From contig DASYZB010000081.1 of NCBI GenBank assembly GCA_035946615.1, positions 1 to 58,177 of the forward strand: a DNA stretch of 58,177 nucleotides, written 5' to 3'. Position numbers and translations under genes: made by a program. This DNA comes from Verrucomicrobiia bacterium. GTDB lineage: Bacteria; Verrucomicrobiota; Verrucomicrobiia; Limisphaerales; UBA8199. This document shows, one piece after another, positions 26,724 to 36,489 of this stretch (position 1 is the first letter of the stretch; the number at the start of each line of letters is the position of its first letter). The notes beneath the pieces are model-generated. The model was not told the DNA's origin, did no database searches, and saw nothing but the letters and a program-made list of their open reading frames with translations.

Positions 26724-27574
26724 CGCTCTCCAGATCCTCGCGCGAGGCGCCATCGGGGCGCAGGCTGGGGCCGGAGCATTGGCCATGCCCGCGCCCCTCC
26801 GGCTTTACCTTAATGGATCTGCTGGTTGTCATCGCAGTTATCGGCGCGCTCCTGGCTCTGTTTCTTCCCGCGGTGAACAGGGCGCATGAGAAAAGCAACC
26901 GTGTCGTCTGCGCAAATAACCTGCGGCAGCTTGCGGCCTCGACGCTCGCCTATGCAAACGACTCGTCCACCGGCAGGCTGACACCGGATCGGTACGAGAG
27001 GCGGTTCATCGACGCGGGCCCAGGCCAGAACTGGCTCTGGCGCTATATGACACACGGCTCGGGGTTGCCAAAGATGTTTTTCTGTCCAAGCACACGGCAG
27101 GGCCATCTCTTAAAACTACTCCACGATCCGGACGGTACCCTCTGGTATGGCGACCTGATGCGTTCGGCTGACGGACGCCTTGCGGTCCATGGTTGCAGTT
27201 ACGATACTATCCCGTTCTTCGCGGAGCTGGAGAATTATTGGAATGGCAACTCGAATGCGGAACGCAACTCCCGGGCCGTCCCTAAAACGCTGCCCACGAT
27301 CAACACCTACGCGCATGAGCACGAGGCCTTCGGCCTCAAAGGCCGAGTCCCCGGACCCAGCGCTGTTTGGATTTACGCTGATGCCAGCTCCTGGAATCCC
27401 TTCCAATTGTACCTTCCTGTTAGCGAAAGCAACCATGGCGCGGAAGGGCAAAACGTGGGGTTTTGTGATGGGCACGTCCAGTGGGTGGGCCGCGCGCAGG
27501 TGGTTTACAGCTACGAGCTGTCGCAGGACAACAATCGGACGAGGGCTTACCCAAGAGGCCACGGGCCTCGCTGA
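26714..27574 (+). CDS. Type IV pilin-like pseudopilin (DUF1559-like)
   Basis: A 286-residue protein with a prepilin N-terminus. The cleavage motif is 'SG|FTLMDLLVVIAVIGALLAL' (Gly30 before Phe31), followed by a single hydrophobic helix. The conserved Glu5 is replaced by Asp. The C-terminal part ends with 'VGFCDGHVQWVG', the pattern of DUF1559-like secreted pseudopilins common in planctomycetes and verrucomicrobia. Start at 26714 (ATG GTC) overlaps the MauE stop; the leader is long (30 residues) and basic. Probably a secreted pilin-like protein rather than a real pilus subunit. Likely processed by a prepilin peptidase encoded elsewhere. Confidence 0.75.
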   Translation: MVVALSRSSREAPSGRRLGPEHWPCPRPSGFTLMDLLVVIAVIGALLALFLPAVNRAHEKSNRVVCANNLRQLAASTLAYANDSSTGRLTPDRYERRFIDAGPGQNWLWRYMTHGSGLPKMFFCPSTRQGHLLKLLHDPDGTLWYGDLMRSADGRLAVHGCSYDTIPFFAELENYWNGNSNAERNSRAVPKTLPTINTYAHEHEAFGLKGRVPGPSAVWIYADASSWNPFQLYLPVSESNHGAEGQNVGFCDGHVQWVGRAQVVYSYELSQDNNRTRAYPRGHGPR

Positions 27575-27583
27575 TGCTTTTGC

Positions 27584-28399
27584 ATGAAACGCAAAGTCCT
27601 CAGCCACGCCGCGAAGTGCCTGGTCCTCGTCCCGGTGCATGAGCATATCGAGCCCGGCTGCGAGGACGGATTGAGGGAACTGGAGCGCCGCGGCTACACG
27701 GTTTGGCGCCGCTATGGCATGTCCGATATAGCTTTTGGGCGGTCCGGCCTGGCCAGCGAAGGGCTGTCGAGTGGCTTTGAAGAGCTCATGTGGATCGATT
27801 CCGACATCTTGTTCAACCCTGACGATCTCGAGAAGCTGCGCCGGCACAAACTCCCAATCGTTGGGGGAATCTACGCCAAAAAAGGCGATCGCGATATGGC
27901 TTGTGTGGCTCACCGAGGGTGCCCCGAAATAGTCTTTGGGGATGCTGGGGGGCCGATCGAGCTCAAATATATTGGCGCGGGCTTCCTGCTCACACGAAGG
28001 GTCGTTTACGAGAGGATTGACCGCGACCTGTTCAGCCGCGATCACCCCAAGCGCGCGCGTGGAGCGACGAGGATGGCGCCTTTTTTCTTCAACACAATCG
28101 AAGGGAGGCGGCCGGGAAGGCAGTACTTGAGCGAGGACTACTCGTTCTGCGCCTACGCGCGCAAGTGCGGATTTAAGATTATGGCTGATACAACGGTGCG
28201 TCTTGGTCACATTGGGCGCTACGTTTATTCGTGGGAGGAGCTCGGTGGCGCGCGCGAGCGGCGCAGCATAGTTCGGGTGAGGGTCGTTCCAAACGTCGGG
28301 AAACCGGTCCAATTGGTCCTCCCTCCAAACGTGGCGGCAAGGGCGAAGGTCCTGAATCAGCGTGGCCATCACGTGGGAGGTGGACTGCTTGGCCGCTGA
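27584..28399 (+). CDS. GT-A fold glycosyltransferase
   Basis: A 271-residue soluble protein. It has a DxD-type metal site in 'LMWIDSDILFNP' and a Gly-rich 'PIVGGIYAKKGD' segment, as in GT-A glycosyltransferases that use nucleotide sugars. A downstream 'YLSEDYSFCAYARKCGFKI' and a His in 'RLGHIGRY' are also typical. Donor and acceptor are unknown. It lies between the pseudopilin and a membrane mannosyltransferase, so it could help to glycosylate the pseudopilin. It starts 9 bases after the pseudopilin stop. Confidence 0.7.
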   Translation: MKRKVLSHAAKCLVLVPVHEHIEPGCEDGLRELERRGYTVWRRYGMSDIAFGRSGLASEGLSSGFEELMWIDSDILFNPDDLEKLRRHKLPIVGGIYAKKGDRDMACVAHRGCPEIVFGDAGGPIELKYIGAGFLLTRRVVYERIDRDLFSRDHPKRARGATRMAPFFFNTIEGRRPGRQYLSEDYSFCAYARKCGFKIMADTTVRLGHIGRYVYSWEELGGARERRSIVRVRVVPNVGKPVQLVLPPNVAARAKVLNQRGHHVGGGLLGR

Positions 28400-29663
28400 G
28401 ACCACACCTGTGCCGCCGTGGAAACGGGCGGAAACACCCGCCGTTACGTCAGCCCCCCGGGTGCCGTGGAGAGTCCTGTCGGCCATCTTAGCCTGGAAGG
28501 GCTTTTGGGCGGTCTTCACACTGCTGGTGATATTGCTGCCGGGCTTCAACGTTGCCGCCTTCAACCTCGCGCTGCAGAGATGGCCGCGCGATGCCGGGCC
28601 GGTTATCACAAGCCACCTCGCGACGTGGGACGCCGCCCATTACCTTTTTCTGAGCGAAGTGGGGTACGTGCCAGGAACCGCATCCTGCGCGTTCTATCCC
28701 CTGTGGCCAAACCTGATTCGCCTCGGCTCGAATGTCACCGGGGGCAACCACCTGATCTCGGGCCTGCTGCTGGCCAACGTCTTCTCTGCAGTCGCCGGCG
28801 TCCTGTTTTACCGGCTTGTTTCCAGCCAATTCGGGAACCGTGTAGCATGGCTGTCGCTGCTGCTGCTGCTGCTGTTTCCCGGGTCCCTGTTTTTCCAATT
28901 CATCTACAGCGAGTCGCTTTTTTTCCTCCTTCTTGTGGGACTTTGGACCGCCCTTTCGAGGCGGCAGGACCTTCCGGCTGCTGCCCTGGCCTTCCTTCTG
29001 CCCCTCACGCGCGGTGTCGGGATCTTCTCGGCCGTGCCACTTGCATGGTATGTCTTGGAGCCCGTGTGGAACAGATGCCAGGCTCTGGGCCGTGGTCTGC
29101 CCCTTCGAAGAAGGCTCACGGTTAGCCGAGCCGTTCTACTTCAATGGGCCGCCACCCCAAGGCTCGTGCTGCCAGCGGCTCTGCTGCTGTTGGCCCCTTT
29201 CCTGGGCTTCATGGTGTATTTAGGATTTATGGCCCTTTGCGCGGGGGGACCCCTCGAAGGCATCCGCGCTCAGCGATTCTGGGGAGTCCAGTCGGCGTGG
29301 AACTTAGTAAACGTCCCAGGCTTTGTCTGGTCGTTCTTCCATGTGCAAACCCTCCACGACTTTTCCGGATCGGGTCTCGATAGGGCGGTCTTTGTCTTTT
29401 TCCTGCTTTCGCTTCCCACCGTCTGGAGGCTGGGCAGAGGTCTTTCCGCGTGGGCCCTTGCGCTGGGCCTCCTCCCGGCAATGAGCGGCCATTTCGTGTC
29501 CTTCACCCGCTTCTGCGCTGTGGCGCTGCCGGTTTTTGTCGCGCTCGGCGTCTGGCTTGGCCATGCTTCTCGCAGACGCCTCCTTGCAGGCTATGCGATC
29601 GCCAGCCTCGCCATACAACTCGTGCTCGGATGGTGCTTCCTGAACTTCTACTGGGCTGGATAG
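28362..29663 (+). CDS. PIG-V-like membrane mannosyltransferase
   Basis: A 433-residue integral membrane protein with about ten hydrophobic segments. It matches the PIG-V (GPI mannosyltransferase II) type of bacterial GT-C protein. Shared features are an Asp-containing first loop 'TSHLATWDAAHYLFLSEVGY' (shortened), then 'CAFYPLWPNLIRL' and 'PLTRGVGIFS'. Such enzymes transfer mannose from a polyprenyl-phosphate donor outside the membrane. The frame overlaps the previous gene by 38 bases; a GTG near 28380 is another possible start. Confidence 0.8.
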   Translation: MAITWEVDCLAAETTPVPPWKRAETPAVTSAPRVPWRVLSAILAWKGFWAVFTLLVILLPGFNVAAFNLALQRWPRDAGPVITSHLATWDAAHYLFLSEVGYVPGTASCAFYPLWPNLIRLGSNVTGGNHLISGLLLANVFSAVAGVLFYRLVSSQFGNRVAWLSLLLLLLFPGSLFFQFIYSESLFFLLLVGLWTALSRRQDLPAAALAFLLPLTRGVGIFSAVPLAWYVLEPVWNRCQALGRGLPLRRRLTVSRAVLLQWAATPRLVLPAALLLLAPFLGFMVYLGFMALCAGGPLEGIRAQRFWGVQSAWNLVNVPGFVWSFFHVQTLHDFSGSGLDRAVFVFFLLSLPTVWRLGRGLSAWALALGLLPAMSGHFVSFTRFCAVALPVFVALGVWLGHASRRRLLAGYAIASLAIQLVLGWCFLNFYWAG

Positions 29664-29710
29664 CGGCGTTCCGAGCAATCGAAAAAGTTTGTTTCCGATA
29701 CGAGGACCTC

Positions 29711-30007
29711 ATGCAACACCATTTTGAAGTGCCGCCAGGATTCACCTGGGACAGTCCGGTTCCCATTGACCTTAGCAAGCGGTACGACGTTCACTTTTGG
29801 GAACCTGGGCCGCGATTGGTCGTTTACCGCAACGTGCTGTTCAGGGGTGCGGCCAGTCTTGCCACGCCCCTGGGGCGGGCTGGAGTAGGCCAGTTTGTCA
29901 AAGTCGAGCAGGAAGATGGTGGCGTTGTTTTCCTGGCGCGCCAGTCGATCATCAGAATTTGCGAAAACAGCCACGAAAGTAAGGGCGAGGATCTTCACCC
30001 AGATTAG
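29711..30007 (+). CDS. Small protein of unknown function
   Basis: A 98-residue soluble protein (mildly acidic), starting 47 bases after the mannosyltransferase stop and ending 5 bases before the sulfotransferase start. It contains 'SKRYDVHFWEPGPRLVVYRN' in a beta-rich pattern. I do not recognise a family. The tight spacing supports it being a real gene. The start may instead be a GTG or TTG a few codons upstream. Confidence 0.45.
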   Translation: MQHHFEVPPGFTWDSPVPIDLSKRYDVHFWEPGPRLVVYRNVLFRGAASLATPLGRAGVGQFVKVEQEDGGVVFLARQSIIRICENSHESKGEDLHPD

Positions 30008-30012
30008 CGACT

Positions 30013-30963
30013 ATGCGCCCTCCAGTTGAGCCTCCTACTTCGCAGGACCCTCCCCGCCGGGCACCCGAAACCGAGCGCGCGCATGCCGTCGCGTGCGTCT
30101 CGCGCAATGACAAGCATTTTTTAGCGGAGTTACGCGTGGATAACGGGAGCGGTGCTTCCGCGCTCGCGAGGGGTCGCCAGCCGATCTTTCTGATTGGCCA
30201 GCCACGGTCCGGCACGACCCTTCTGCAGAGGCTCATCAACTCCACTGGGAACGCCCTGCTCTGCGGCGAGCACCTTGGCCTGCTCAGAGGCGTGGCACAG
30301 TCATACATGGAGTTCTTCCACCACCCCAGGCTCAGGAGCCTGATACGGCACCAGAACCTTGGGGTGGCCAGGGCGGCTCGCGCCGTCCAGAAGCTTCGGG
30401 ACCCGAGGCTCTTCTCTGCTCTCGTGAATGGTCTAGATATGGAGTACGTTCTAGGCGTTTACCGTTGCTTCGTCCGCTCCGTGGGGAACCCGTGCAACGT
30501 ATGCACGCGGTGGGGTTTTAAGGAGATACTCTACTGCACAGGGCGCGACTTTGTGGTACCCATGCTGCGCGGCTTGTTTCCTGACGCGCAGTTCGTATTT
30601 ACGGTTCGCGAACCGTTAAAGCAGGTCAAAAGCGTAGTGCATGCGGGCTGGTGGCATCACACCGTGGAGCAGGCCGCGAATCTGTGGGTTGACCAAGCCC
30701 GAGCGATGCTGCAGTACTGCCACGAAATGCCAAAAAGCGCCATGCTGGTCCGCTACGAGGACCTGATCTGCCGCGATGAACTGGCAGTCAGGGAGCTTTT
30801 TGGGTGGCTCGGCCTGCCATTCGACGGCTACCAGCGCCGGATACTGTTCAAGGTGGGTAAGATCGGAGCCACGCCGAAACGCGGCAAGTTGCCCCCAGCC
30901 GTCCAGCGCACCATAGTGCAGCGCTGCCTCGGTCCAGAGAGCCGCGCGCTGTACGGGTACTGA
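30013..30963 (+). CDS. PAPS-dependent sulfotransferase
   Basis: A 316-residue sulfotransferase. The 5'-phosphosulfate loop is 'FLIGQPRSGTTLLQRLI' near residues 57-73. The 3'-phosphate site is in 'FVFTVREPLKQVKSVVHAGW' and is followed by 'MLVRYEDLI'. Likely transfers sulfate from PAPS to a sugar or protein acceptor. The N-terminal 50 residues are unconserved. Arginine AGG codons are frequent here compared with metH, consistent with a different origin for the operon. Last gene of the operon; it would fit sulfation of the glycan made by the two transferases upstream. Confidence 0.82.
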   Translation: MRPPVEPPTSQDPPRRAPETERAHAVACVSRNDKHFLAELRVDNGSGASALARGRQPIFLIGQPRSGTTLLQRLINSTGNALLCGEHLGLLRGVAQSYMEFFHHPRLRSLIRHQNLGVARAARAVQKLRDPRLFSALVNGLDMEYVLGVYRCFVRSVGNPCNVCTRWGFKEILYCTGRDFVVPMLRGLFPDAQFVFTVREPLKQVKSVVHAGWWHHTVEQAANLWVDQARAMLQYCHEMPKSAMLVRYEDLICRDELAVRELFGWLGLPFDGYQRRILFKVGKIGATPKRGKLPPAVQRTIVQRCLGPESRALYGY

Positions 30964-31172
30964 GCATTTGGAATTAGCTGCGGTCGGGCTCAGGGCGGCG
31001 CGGCGGGGTCGGCAAGGGACCGGAAGTCAGAATGACCTAATCGCGGAGGAGGTAACAATATATATCATCATATCATGATATATTGATTTTTTATTTGCCT
31101 CCCTCCTATTCGGCGGGTATGATAACCGAAAACAGGTCCCGCTTGGGCCGAGCCGTCCCTCGGGATTTTTGA
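30964..31172. promoter_or_regulatory. metH leader with A/T-rich palindrome
   Basis: The region has a 'CAATATATATCATC...GATATATTG' near-palindrome at about 31056-31085, followed by a T-rich run. It marks a sharp drop in GC before metH. It may hold the metH promoter or a terminator for the upstream operon. I found no recognisable riboswitch fold. Confidence 0.3.
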
Positions 31173-34100
31173 ATGCGCGTGAATAACGAACCGAACAAGA
31201 CGCAAGAACTCGAAGGCCTGCTGCGGCAGCGCATCCTGATCCTGGATGGCGCGATGGGCACCATGGTTCAGGCCCACCACCTGGACGAGGCCGCCTTCCG
31301 GGGCGAACGTTTCAAGGAATGGCCGCACGATTTAAAGGGCAATAACGACCTGCTTAACCTGACTCAGCCGCAGGTCATCCAGGCCATTCACCGGGAGTAT
31401 CTCAATGCCGGGGCGGACATCATCGAGACCAACACGTTCAATTCCACTGCGATTTCCCTGGCGGACTACAATCTCGAGCACATGGCTTATGAATTGAGCG
31501 TGGCCGGGGCAAAGAATGCGCGTGCCGCGGTCGAGTCGATTATGGGCGCCCAACCCGGGCGGGTTTGTTTTGTGGCCGGGGCACTCGGGCCAACCAGCAA
31601 GACCGCCTCCCTCTCGCCTGACGTTCATAACCCGGCATTCCGGGCGGTTACTTACGATCAGCTCGCTGAGGCGTATTACGAACAGACTCGGGGCCTGATT
31701 GATGGAGGGGTGGACCTGTTGCTGGTCGAAACCGTTTTCGATTCGCTCAACTCGAAAGCGGCGCTGTTTGCCATCGACCGCTATTTCGAAGAGACCGGAC
31801 GCCGGGTGCCGGTGATGCTCTCCTTTACGATTACGGACCTGAGCGGGCGCACCTTATCGGGGCAAACGGTCGAGGCCTATTGGAACTCGGTCTCGCACAT
31901 GAAGCTGCTGAGCATCGGGATCAACTGCGCCCTCGGACCAAAGGAGATGCGGCCCTTTATCGAGGAGCTTTCGGCCCTCGCCGATATTTACGTGAGCGCC
32001 TATCCCAATGCCGGATTGCCCAACCCGATGTTGCCCACGGGATTTCCCGAGACACCTGAGAGCTTGGCCCCGCAACTTGGGGAATGGGCCCAAAACGGCT
32101 GGCTGAACATTGTCGGCGGGTGCTGTGGCACCACCCCGGCCCACATCCAAGCCCTCGCCCAGGCTGTCGCCGGCTTGCCGCCGCGCGTGCCGCCCAAACG
32201 CGAGCCCTTTACCCGCCTGAGCGGGCTCGAGCCCCTGGCCATTCGGCCTGAAACAAATTTCGTGAATATCGGCGAGCGCACCAATGTGACCGGCTCGCCC
32301 AAGTTCGCCAAGCTCATCCTGGCCGGCAACTATGAGGCCGCCCTTGCTATTGCAAAACAACAGGTCGAAAACGGCGCCCAGATTATTGACGTGAACATGG
32401 ACGAGGCCATGCTCGATTCCGAGAAGGCCATGACCACGTTCCTGAATCTGGTGGCGTCGGAGCCGGACATCGCCCGCGTGCCGATCATGATCGACAGCTC
32501 GAAATGGTCGGTTATCGAGGCCGGACTGAAATGCGTTCAAGGCAAAGGCGTGGTGAATTCGATCAGCCTCAAGGAAGGCGAGGAAAAGTTTAAACACCAG
32601 GCCCGGCTTGTCCGCCGGTATGGCGCGGCGGTTGTCGTGATGGCGTTTGATGAGCGCGGGCAGGCCGACAGTTTCGAGCGGCGCATCGAGTTGTGCGAGC
32701 GGTCGTATCGCATCCTCACCCGGGAGGTGGGATTCCCGCCTCAGGACATCATTTTCGATCCCAACGCGCTCACCGTGGCCACCGGAATCGACGAGCATAA
32801 CAATTACGCGGTCGATTTCATTCGTGCCACGCGCTGGATCAAAGCCAACCTCCCCCTGGCGCGCGTCAGCGGCGGCATCAGCAACATTTCATTTTCCTTT
32901 CGGGGCAACAACGCCGTTCGGGAAGCAATGCACTCGGCATTCCTCTATCACGCCATCAAGGCGGGCCTGGACATGGGCATCGTCAATGCTGGCATGCTGG
33001 GCGTGTATGAAGAAATCCCCAAGGACTTGCTGGAGTTAGTTGAAGATATCCTGTTGAATCGCCGGCCTGACGCCACTGAGCGATTGGTCAAGTTCGCCGA
33101 GACTCTTAAACAAACCGATAAGGCTCAAGTCATCGAAGAGCAGTGGCGCAGTGGCACGGTCGAGGAGCGGCTCAGTCATGCCTTGGTAAAGGGCGTCGTC
33201 GATTTTATCGAGCAGGATACGGAAGAAGCGCGGCAGAAATACGCCCGTCCATTGTCTGTCATCGAAGGGCCATTGATGGCTGGCATGAATATCGTCGGCG
33301 ACTTGTTCGGCGCCGGAAAGATGTTCCTTCCACAGGTCGTCAAGAGCGCGCGGGTGATGAAGAAGGCGGTGGCCTATCTGTTGCCTTTTATGGAGGCTGA
33401 AAAGAATGCCTCTGGCAATCACAATGCCCAGGCCCGCATCCTTATGGCCACCGTTAAAGGCGATGTCCATGATATCGGCAAAAACATCGTCGGCGTCGTG
33501 CTCGGCTGCAACAATTACGAGGTCATTGATCTCGGGGTGATGGTGCCCTCTGAAAAAATCCTCGAAACCGCCCGCGCCAAAAACGCGGACATCATCGGGC
33601 TAAGCGGGCTCATCACGCCGTCCCTGGATGAAATGGTGCATGTGGCCAAGGAAATGCAGCGCCAAGGTTTCGAGGTGCCCTTGCTGATCGGCGGGGCCAC
33701 AACCAGCAAAGCCCACACCGCAGTAAAGATCGCTCCCGGCTATTCCAGCCCGGTTGTCCATGTGCTGGATGCGTCGCGCGCGGTCGGCGTGGTGAGCCAA
33801 TTGATCAACCCTGCCCTCAAACCCAAGCTGCTCCAAACCCTCCGCGCCGAATACGAAGCTGTTCGCGCAAGGCACGCTGATCAAAAAACCAAACCCCTGC
33901 TCCCGCTCGATGAGGCCCGCCGCCGGCGCACCCCGATCGACTGGGCCTCCGCTGACCTCCCTAAACCCGAGTTTATCGGCAAACACATTCTCGCTTCCGA
34001 CATCAAGCCCGCCAATGCGCGTCAGGCAGAGCGGATCGCGCTGGCTGACTTGGTCCCGTTCATCGATTGGTCGCCTTTTTTCCATACCTGGGAGCTGCGC

Positions 34101-34994
34101 GGGCGCTACCCCGCCATACTTGAAAATCCAGAGGCCAAAAAGCTCTTCGAGGATGCCCAGGCGCTCCTGCAGCAAATCGTCGGCAAAAACCTCCTCGCCG
34201 CGCGCGGTTTGTTTGGCTTTTTCCCGGCCAATGCCGTAGGCGATGATGTGGAGGTTTATACGGATGATTCGCGAAAGGAAATCCTCACCAGATTCCATTT
34301 TCTGCGCCAGCAAATGGATAAACCGCCCGGGCAGTTCAATCATTGTCTGGCTGATTACGTCGCGCCCAAACAGCGCGCATCTTCCGGCCAACCGCTGCTG
34401 GATTACTTGGGCGCCTTTGCTGTCACTGCTGGCTTTGGCGTCGAGGAGTTGTGCCGGAAATTCGAATGCGACCACGATGATTACAACTCAATTATGACCA
34501 AAGCTCTCGCGGACCGGCTGGCCGAAGCATTCGCGGAATACCTGCACAAGCGCGCCCGGGAGGCCTGGGGCTATGGCCGCAATGAACGCCTGAGCATTGA
34601 TGAGCTGGTCCACGAGCAATACCGCGGCATCCGCCCGGCGGCCGGCTATCCAGCCTGCCCCGATCACACGGAGAAATGGACCCTTTGGAAGCTGCTCGAC
34701 GTCGAGAGGGGCACAGGGATTAAGCTGACCGAGAGTTGCGCCATGTGGCCGGGGGCCAGTGTCAGCGGTCTGTACTTCGCCCATCCCGAGGCAAAATATT
34801 TCGGGGTAGGCAAGCTTGGCCGCGATCAGGTGGTCGATTACCACCTCCGCAAGCACATGGACTTGCAAAACGTCGAGCGCTGGCTGGGACCCTATCTCAA
34901 CTATGAACCGGCATCAACCCCTCCCAAGCCACTACCCGAGCCGACCCCACCCCCGCGCGCTACCGCCTGTTCTTGCGGCCTCCCGCACCGGTGA
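31173..34994 (+). CDS. metH: Cobalamin-dependent methionine synthase
   Basis: A full-length, 1273-residue MetH that transfers a methyl group from 5-methyl-THF via B12 to homocysteine. The homocysteine domain (1-330) has the zinc ligands: one Cys in '[10 protein letters not shown]' near 250 and the pair in '[10 protein letters not shown]' near 316. The pterin domain starts near 362 ('[13 protein letters not shown]'). The B12 cap and binding domain have '[20 protein letters not shown]' near 764, with the His that ligates cobalt. The activation domain (about 940-1250) has '[14 protein letters not shown]'. Start ATG at 31173. No regulatory site for B12 or SAM was recognised upstream. Confidence 0.97.
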   Translation: MRVNNEPNKTQELEGLLRQRILILDGAMGTMVQAHHLDEAAFRGERFKEWPHDLKGNNDLLNLTQPQVIQAIHREYLNAGADIIETNTFNSTAISLADYNLEHMAYELSVAGAKNARAAVESIMGAQPGRVCFVAGALGPTSKTASLSPDVHNPAFRAVTYDQLAEAYYEQTRGLIDGGVDLLLVETVFDSLNSKAALFAIDRYFEETGRRVPVMLSFTITDLSGRTLSGQTVEAYWNSVSHMKLLSIGINCALGPKEMRPFIEELSALADIYVSAYPNAGLPNPMLPTGFPETPESLAPQLGEWAQNGWLNIVGGCCGTTPAHIQALAQAVAGLPPRVPPKREPFTRLSGLEPLAIRPETNFVNIGERTNVTGSPKFAKLILAGNYEAALAIAKQQVENGAQIIDVNMDEAMLDSEKAMTTFLNLVASEPDIARVPIMIDSSKWSVIEAGLKCVQGKGVVNSISLKEGEEKFKHQARLVRRYGAAVVVMAFDERGQADSFERRIELCERSYRILTREVGFPPQDIIFDPNALTVATGIDEHNNYAVDFIRATRWIKANLPLARVSGGISNISFSFRGNNAVREAMHSAFLYHAIKAGLDMGIVNAGMLGVYEEIPKDLLELVEDILLNRRPDATERLVKFAETLKQTDKAQVIEEQWRSGTVEERLSHALVKGVVDFIEQDTEEARQKYARPLSVIEGPLMAGMNIVGDLFGAGKMFLPQVVKSARVMKKAVAYLLPFMEAEKNASGNHNAQARILMATVKGDVHDIGKNIVGVVLGCNNYEVIDLGVMVPSEKILETARAKNADIIGLSGLITPSLDEMVHVAKEMQRQGFEVPLLIGGATTSKAHTAVKIAPGYSSPVVHVLDASRAVGVVSQLINPALKPKLLQTLRAEYEAVRARHADQKTKPLLPLDEARRRRTPIDWASADLPKPEFIGKHILASDIKPANARQAERIALADLVPFIDWSPFFHTWELRGRYPAILENPEAKKLFEDAQALLQQIVGKNLLAARGLFGFFPANAVGDDVEVYTDDSRKEILTRFHFLRQQMDKPPGQFNHCLADYVAPKQRASSGQPLLDYLGAFAVTAGFGVEELCRKFECDHDDYNSIMTKALADRLAEAFAEYLHKRAREAWGYGRNERLSIDELVHEQYRGIRPAAGYPACPDHTEKWTLWKLLDVERGTGIKLTESCAMWPGASVSGLYFAHPEAKYFGVGKLGRDQVVDYHLRKHMDLQNVERWLGPYLNYEPASTPPKPLPEPTPPPRATACSCGLPHR

Positions 34995-35045
34995 GCGGGA
35001 CGAACCCAAAGCTCAGTTGTAAGTTATTAATTTTAAGTTACTTTT

Positions 35046-35082
35046 GCCAGTTTAGCTCAGCGGTAGAACAACGGTTTTGTAA
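35046..35082 (+). tRNA. Decayed 5' half of tRNA-Thr (attachment-site remnant)
   Basis: These 37 bases match the first 37 of the intact tRNA-Thr at 38784 at 35 positions, up to the anticodon loop, then the sequences diverge. One change (GAAC for GAGC) breaks the D-stem, so this copy is not functional. It marks the left end of a 3.8-kb island and is read as the remaining 5' part of a tRNA into which an element integrated at the anticodon loop. Confidence 0.75.
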
Positions 35083-35466
35083 TCTGTCCGAATACCTAAC
35101 TGTTCATCAAGCATTGGATTTTCCGCAGCTTTTTCGGATTTCCTAGGGACGGATACTGGTTTTTGTTGTTGGAAATGTTGGAAAGAGCATCCCTTTCAGG
35201 AAGGGGTCGCCCGAATTGCTGGCGTATAACAGTTTTACACTTCAGGGCCGGAGAGGGGTTGACAGACCCCCTCAAAAAGGGTCAAAACCGCCTCCAAACC
35301 CATTCCCGCCCGATTTCCAGACCCTCTGGTCATCCTCGTCAATCGGTCGAAACGACTCTACCAGCCAATCCGACTCTGGCGCATGTATCAACGGAGTGGC
35401 GATTAGAGGGGGATGGACAGCGGTTTTGTGACAGAACACGGTAGCGGTGGCGCTCGTGCCGACTAA
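35083..35466. other. Left island end, no gene seen
   Basis: About 380 bp with no convincing gene. At 35168-35185 there is a string 'TTGGAAATGTTGGAAAG' that has a near copy ('TTGGAATAATGTTGGAAAG') at 38706-38724, close to the right end. It may be an element-end sequence. Confidence 0.35.
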
Positions 35467-35796
35467 TTAAGCTGCAAACCTCGCTTCTGCCCCTGGCGAA
35501 CTGTCGAAAATCACGTAATCGCAAATGGGCCGTAAAAACCGCGAGTCAGGCTTCTTCATCCTCCGCAGAGTGCCCTCGTCAATCTGTGTTTCCGCAACGG
35601 AGATGTGGCCCTCACTCTCACTAGAGCCGAACGAAGTAACGGCTACCGCCGTCGCGATCAAAGCGAACCTAGTGCCATCATCGGAAACGAAAGGAGACAG
35701 GGTTAAGCGTCTCTTCATCTCGCCCGCATACCAAACCAGTCGCTTTCCGCGATAATCCTCGGGCTTGAACTCAGAGCATTTGATATTGAAATTCAT
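35467..35796 (-). CDS. Hypothetical protein
   Basis: A 109-residue soluble protein starting at ATG 35796 ('MNFNIKCSEFKPEDYRGKRL'). Sequence is beta-rich with charged ends. I do not recognise a family. It lies about 70 bases downstream of the HNH gene on the same strand. May be the last gene of the island's leftward operon. Confidence 0.45.
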   Translation of the reverse strand: MNFNIKCSEFKPEDYRGKRLVWYAGEMKRRLTLSPFVSDDGTRFALIATAVAVTSFGSSESEGHISVAETQIDEGTLRRMKKPDSRFLRPICDYVIFDSSPGAEARFAA

Positions 35797-35867
35797 CTGC
35801 CGATTATACCGCATCGTGACGCATTCTCGCAAGTGATGGGGCGACTTGGGATTCATCCGTAGGCCCT

Positions 35868-36347
35868 TTAGATAAACAACCTGCGGAGTGCTTCGTTGAC
35901 TAATCGCACGTTTCCTCCCCCCTTCCTCAGATTGCACCGAGCACACGCCACACGAAAGTTATCCATCATTTCGGTGTCCCTCCCTCCTCCGCAATTTGGG
36001 ATCACGTGGTCGATGTGCCAGCCTTTTCTTCCTCGCTGGTTAATTTTCCATCTTTTACCGCAAATGTGGCAACGGCCCTTGGATTGAGCCCAAACAGCCA
36101 TAACCTCCCCCGGAGAAAATCGCCACCGTCTATAAACCATGACGGGGCCATGGCCAGGAAATGGAGCGTCGTCATCCTCGGGGTGGCTTAACGGCACATC
36201 CTTGAATTTCACTATGGCAGGCGGCTCCGTTTCATCATAAAACTCGGCTGGATACCGTCTGGTGTCGCGGTCGTAAGCGGCCCACCACATTCCGTCCTTG
36301 TTTTCGGCGACCAGAAAATGCCGGGTGCCGCAATCATCGCAAACCAA
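35868..36347 (-). CDS. HNH endonuclease (frameshifted N-terminus)
   Basis: A TTG-started frame of 159 residues with an intact HNH nuclease domain at its C-terminal end: zinc Cys pair 'CHICGKRW', the catalytic 'GWHIDHVIPNCGGG' and 'VACARCNLRKG'. The first residues 'VCDDCG' are the second half of a zinc ribbon. The first half ('CLRCG') lies in another frame just upstream (36349-36489). A stop codon sits five codons before the TTG. I read the original gene as 36489 to 35868 with one base lost or gained in the 'GAGAAAGTGG' run near 36352. The HNH domain itself is undamaged. Confidence 0.7.
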   Translation of the reverse strand: MVCDDCGTRHFLVAENKDGMWWAAYDRDTRRYPAEFYDETEPPAIVKFKDVPLSHPEDDDAPFPGHGPVMVYRRWRFSPGEVMAVWAQSKGRCHICGKRWKINQRGRKGWHIDHVIPNCGGGRDTEMMDNFRVACARCNLRKGGGNVRLVNEALRRLFI

Positions 36348-36348
36348 G

Positions 36349-36489
36349 TCACCACTTTCTCAATCGCTCGAACCTTGGCGGCACGAGCGTCGCCACTTTA
36401 AGTTGGCCGCATCGAAGACACGGGAAATACTTGAAGGGGGAAAACTTCGTCCGTTTCGAGCGGGGACTACGAGCCATCCTCGGTCTCAT
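36349..36489 (-). pseudogene. Frameshifted N-terminal part of the HNH gene
   Basis: Starting at ATG 36489, this frame encodes a basic N-terminus and 'PCLRCGQLKVATLVPP', then stops at 36349. Joined to the HNH frame by a one-base shift it gives a CxxC...CxxC ribbon in front of the HNH domain. The ATG overlaps the stop of the upstream AbiJ-like gene (ATGA), so the two genes were translationally coupled. Confidence 0.55.

Noticed and set aside
30964-31172. SAM, SAH or cobalamin riboswitch before metH
   Set aside because: I looked for conserved core boxes and pairing but found none; only an A/T-rich palindrome is clear. A covariance-model search would decide.
35163-35444. 93-codon frame at the left end of the island
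   Set aside because: No family resemblance, no ribosome site, and low-complexity composition; treated as non-coding.
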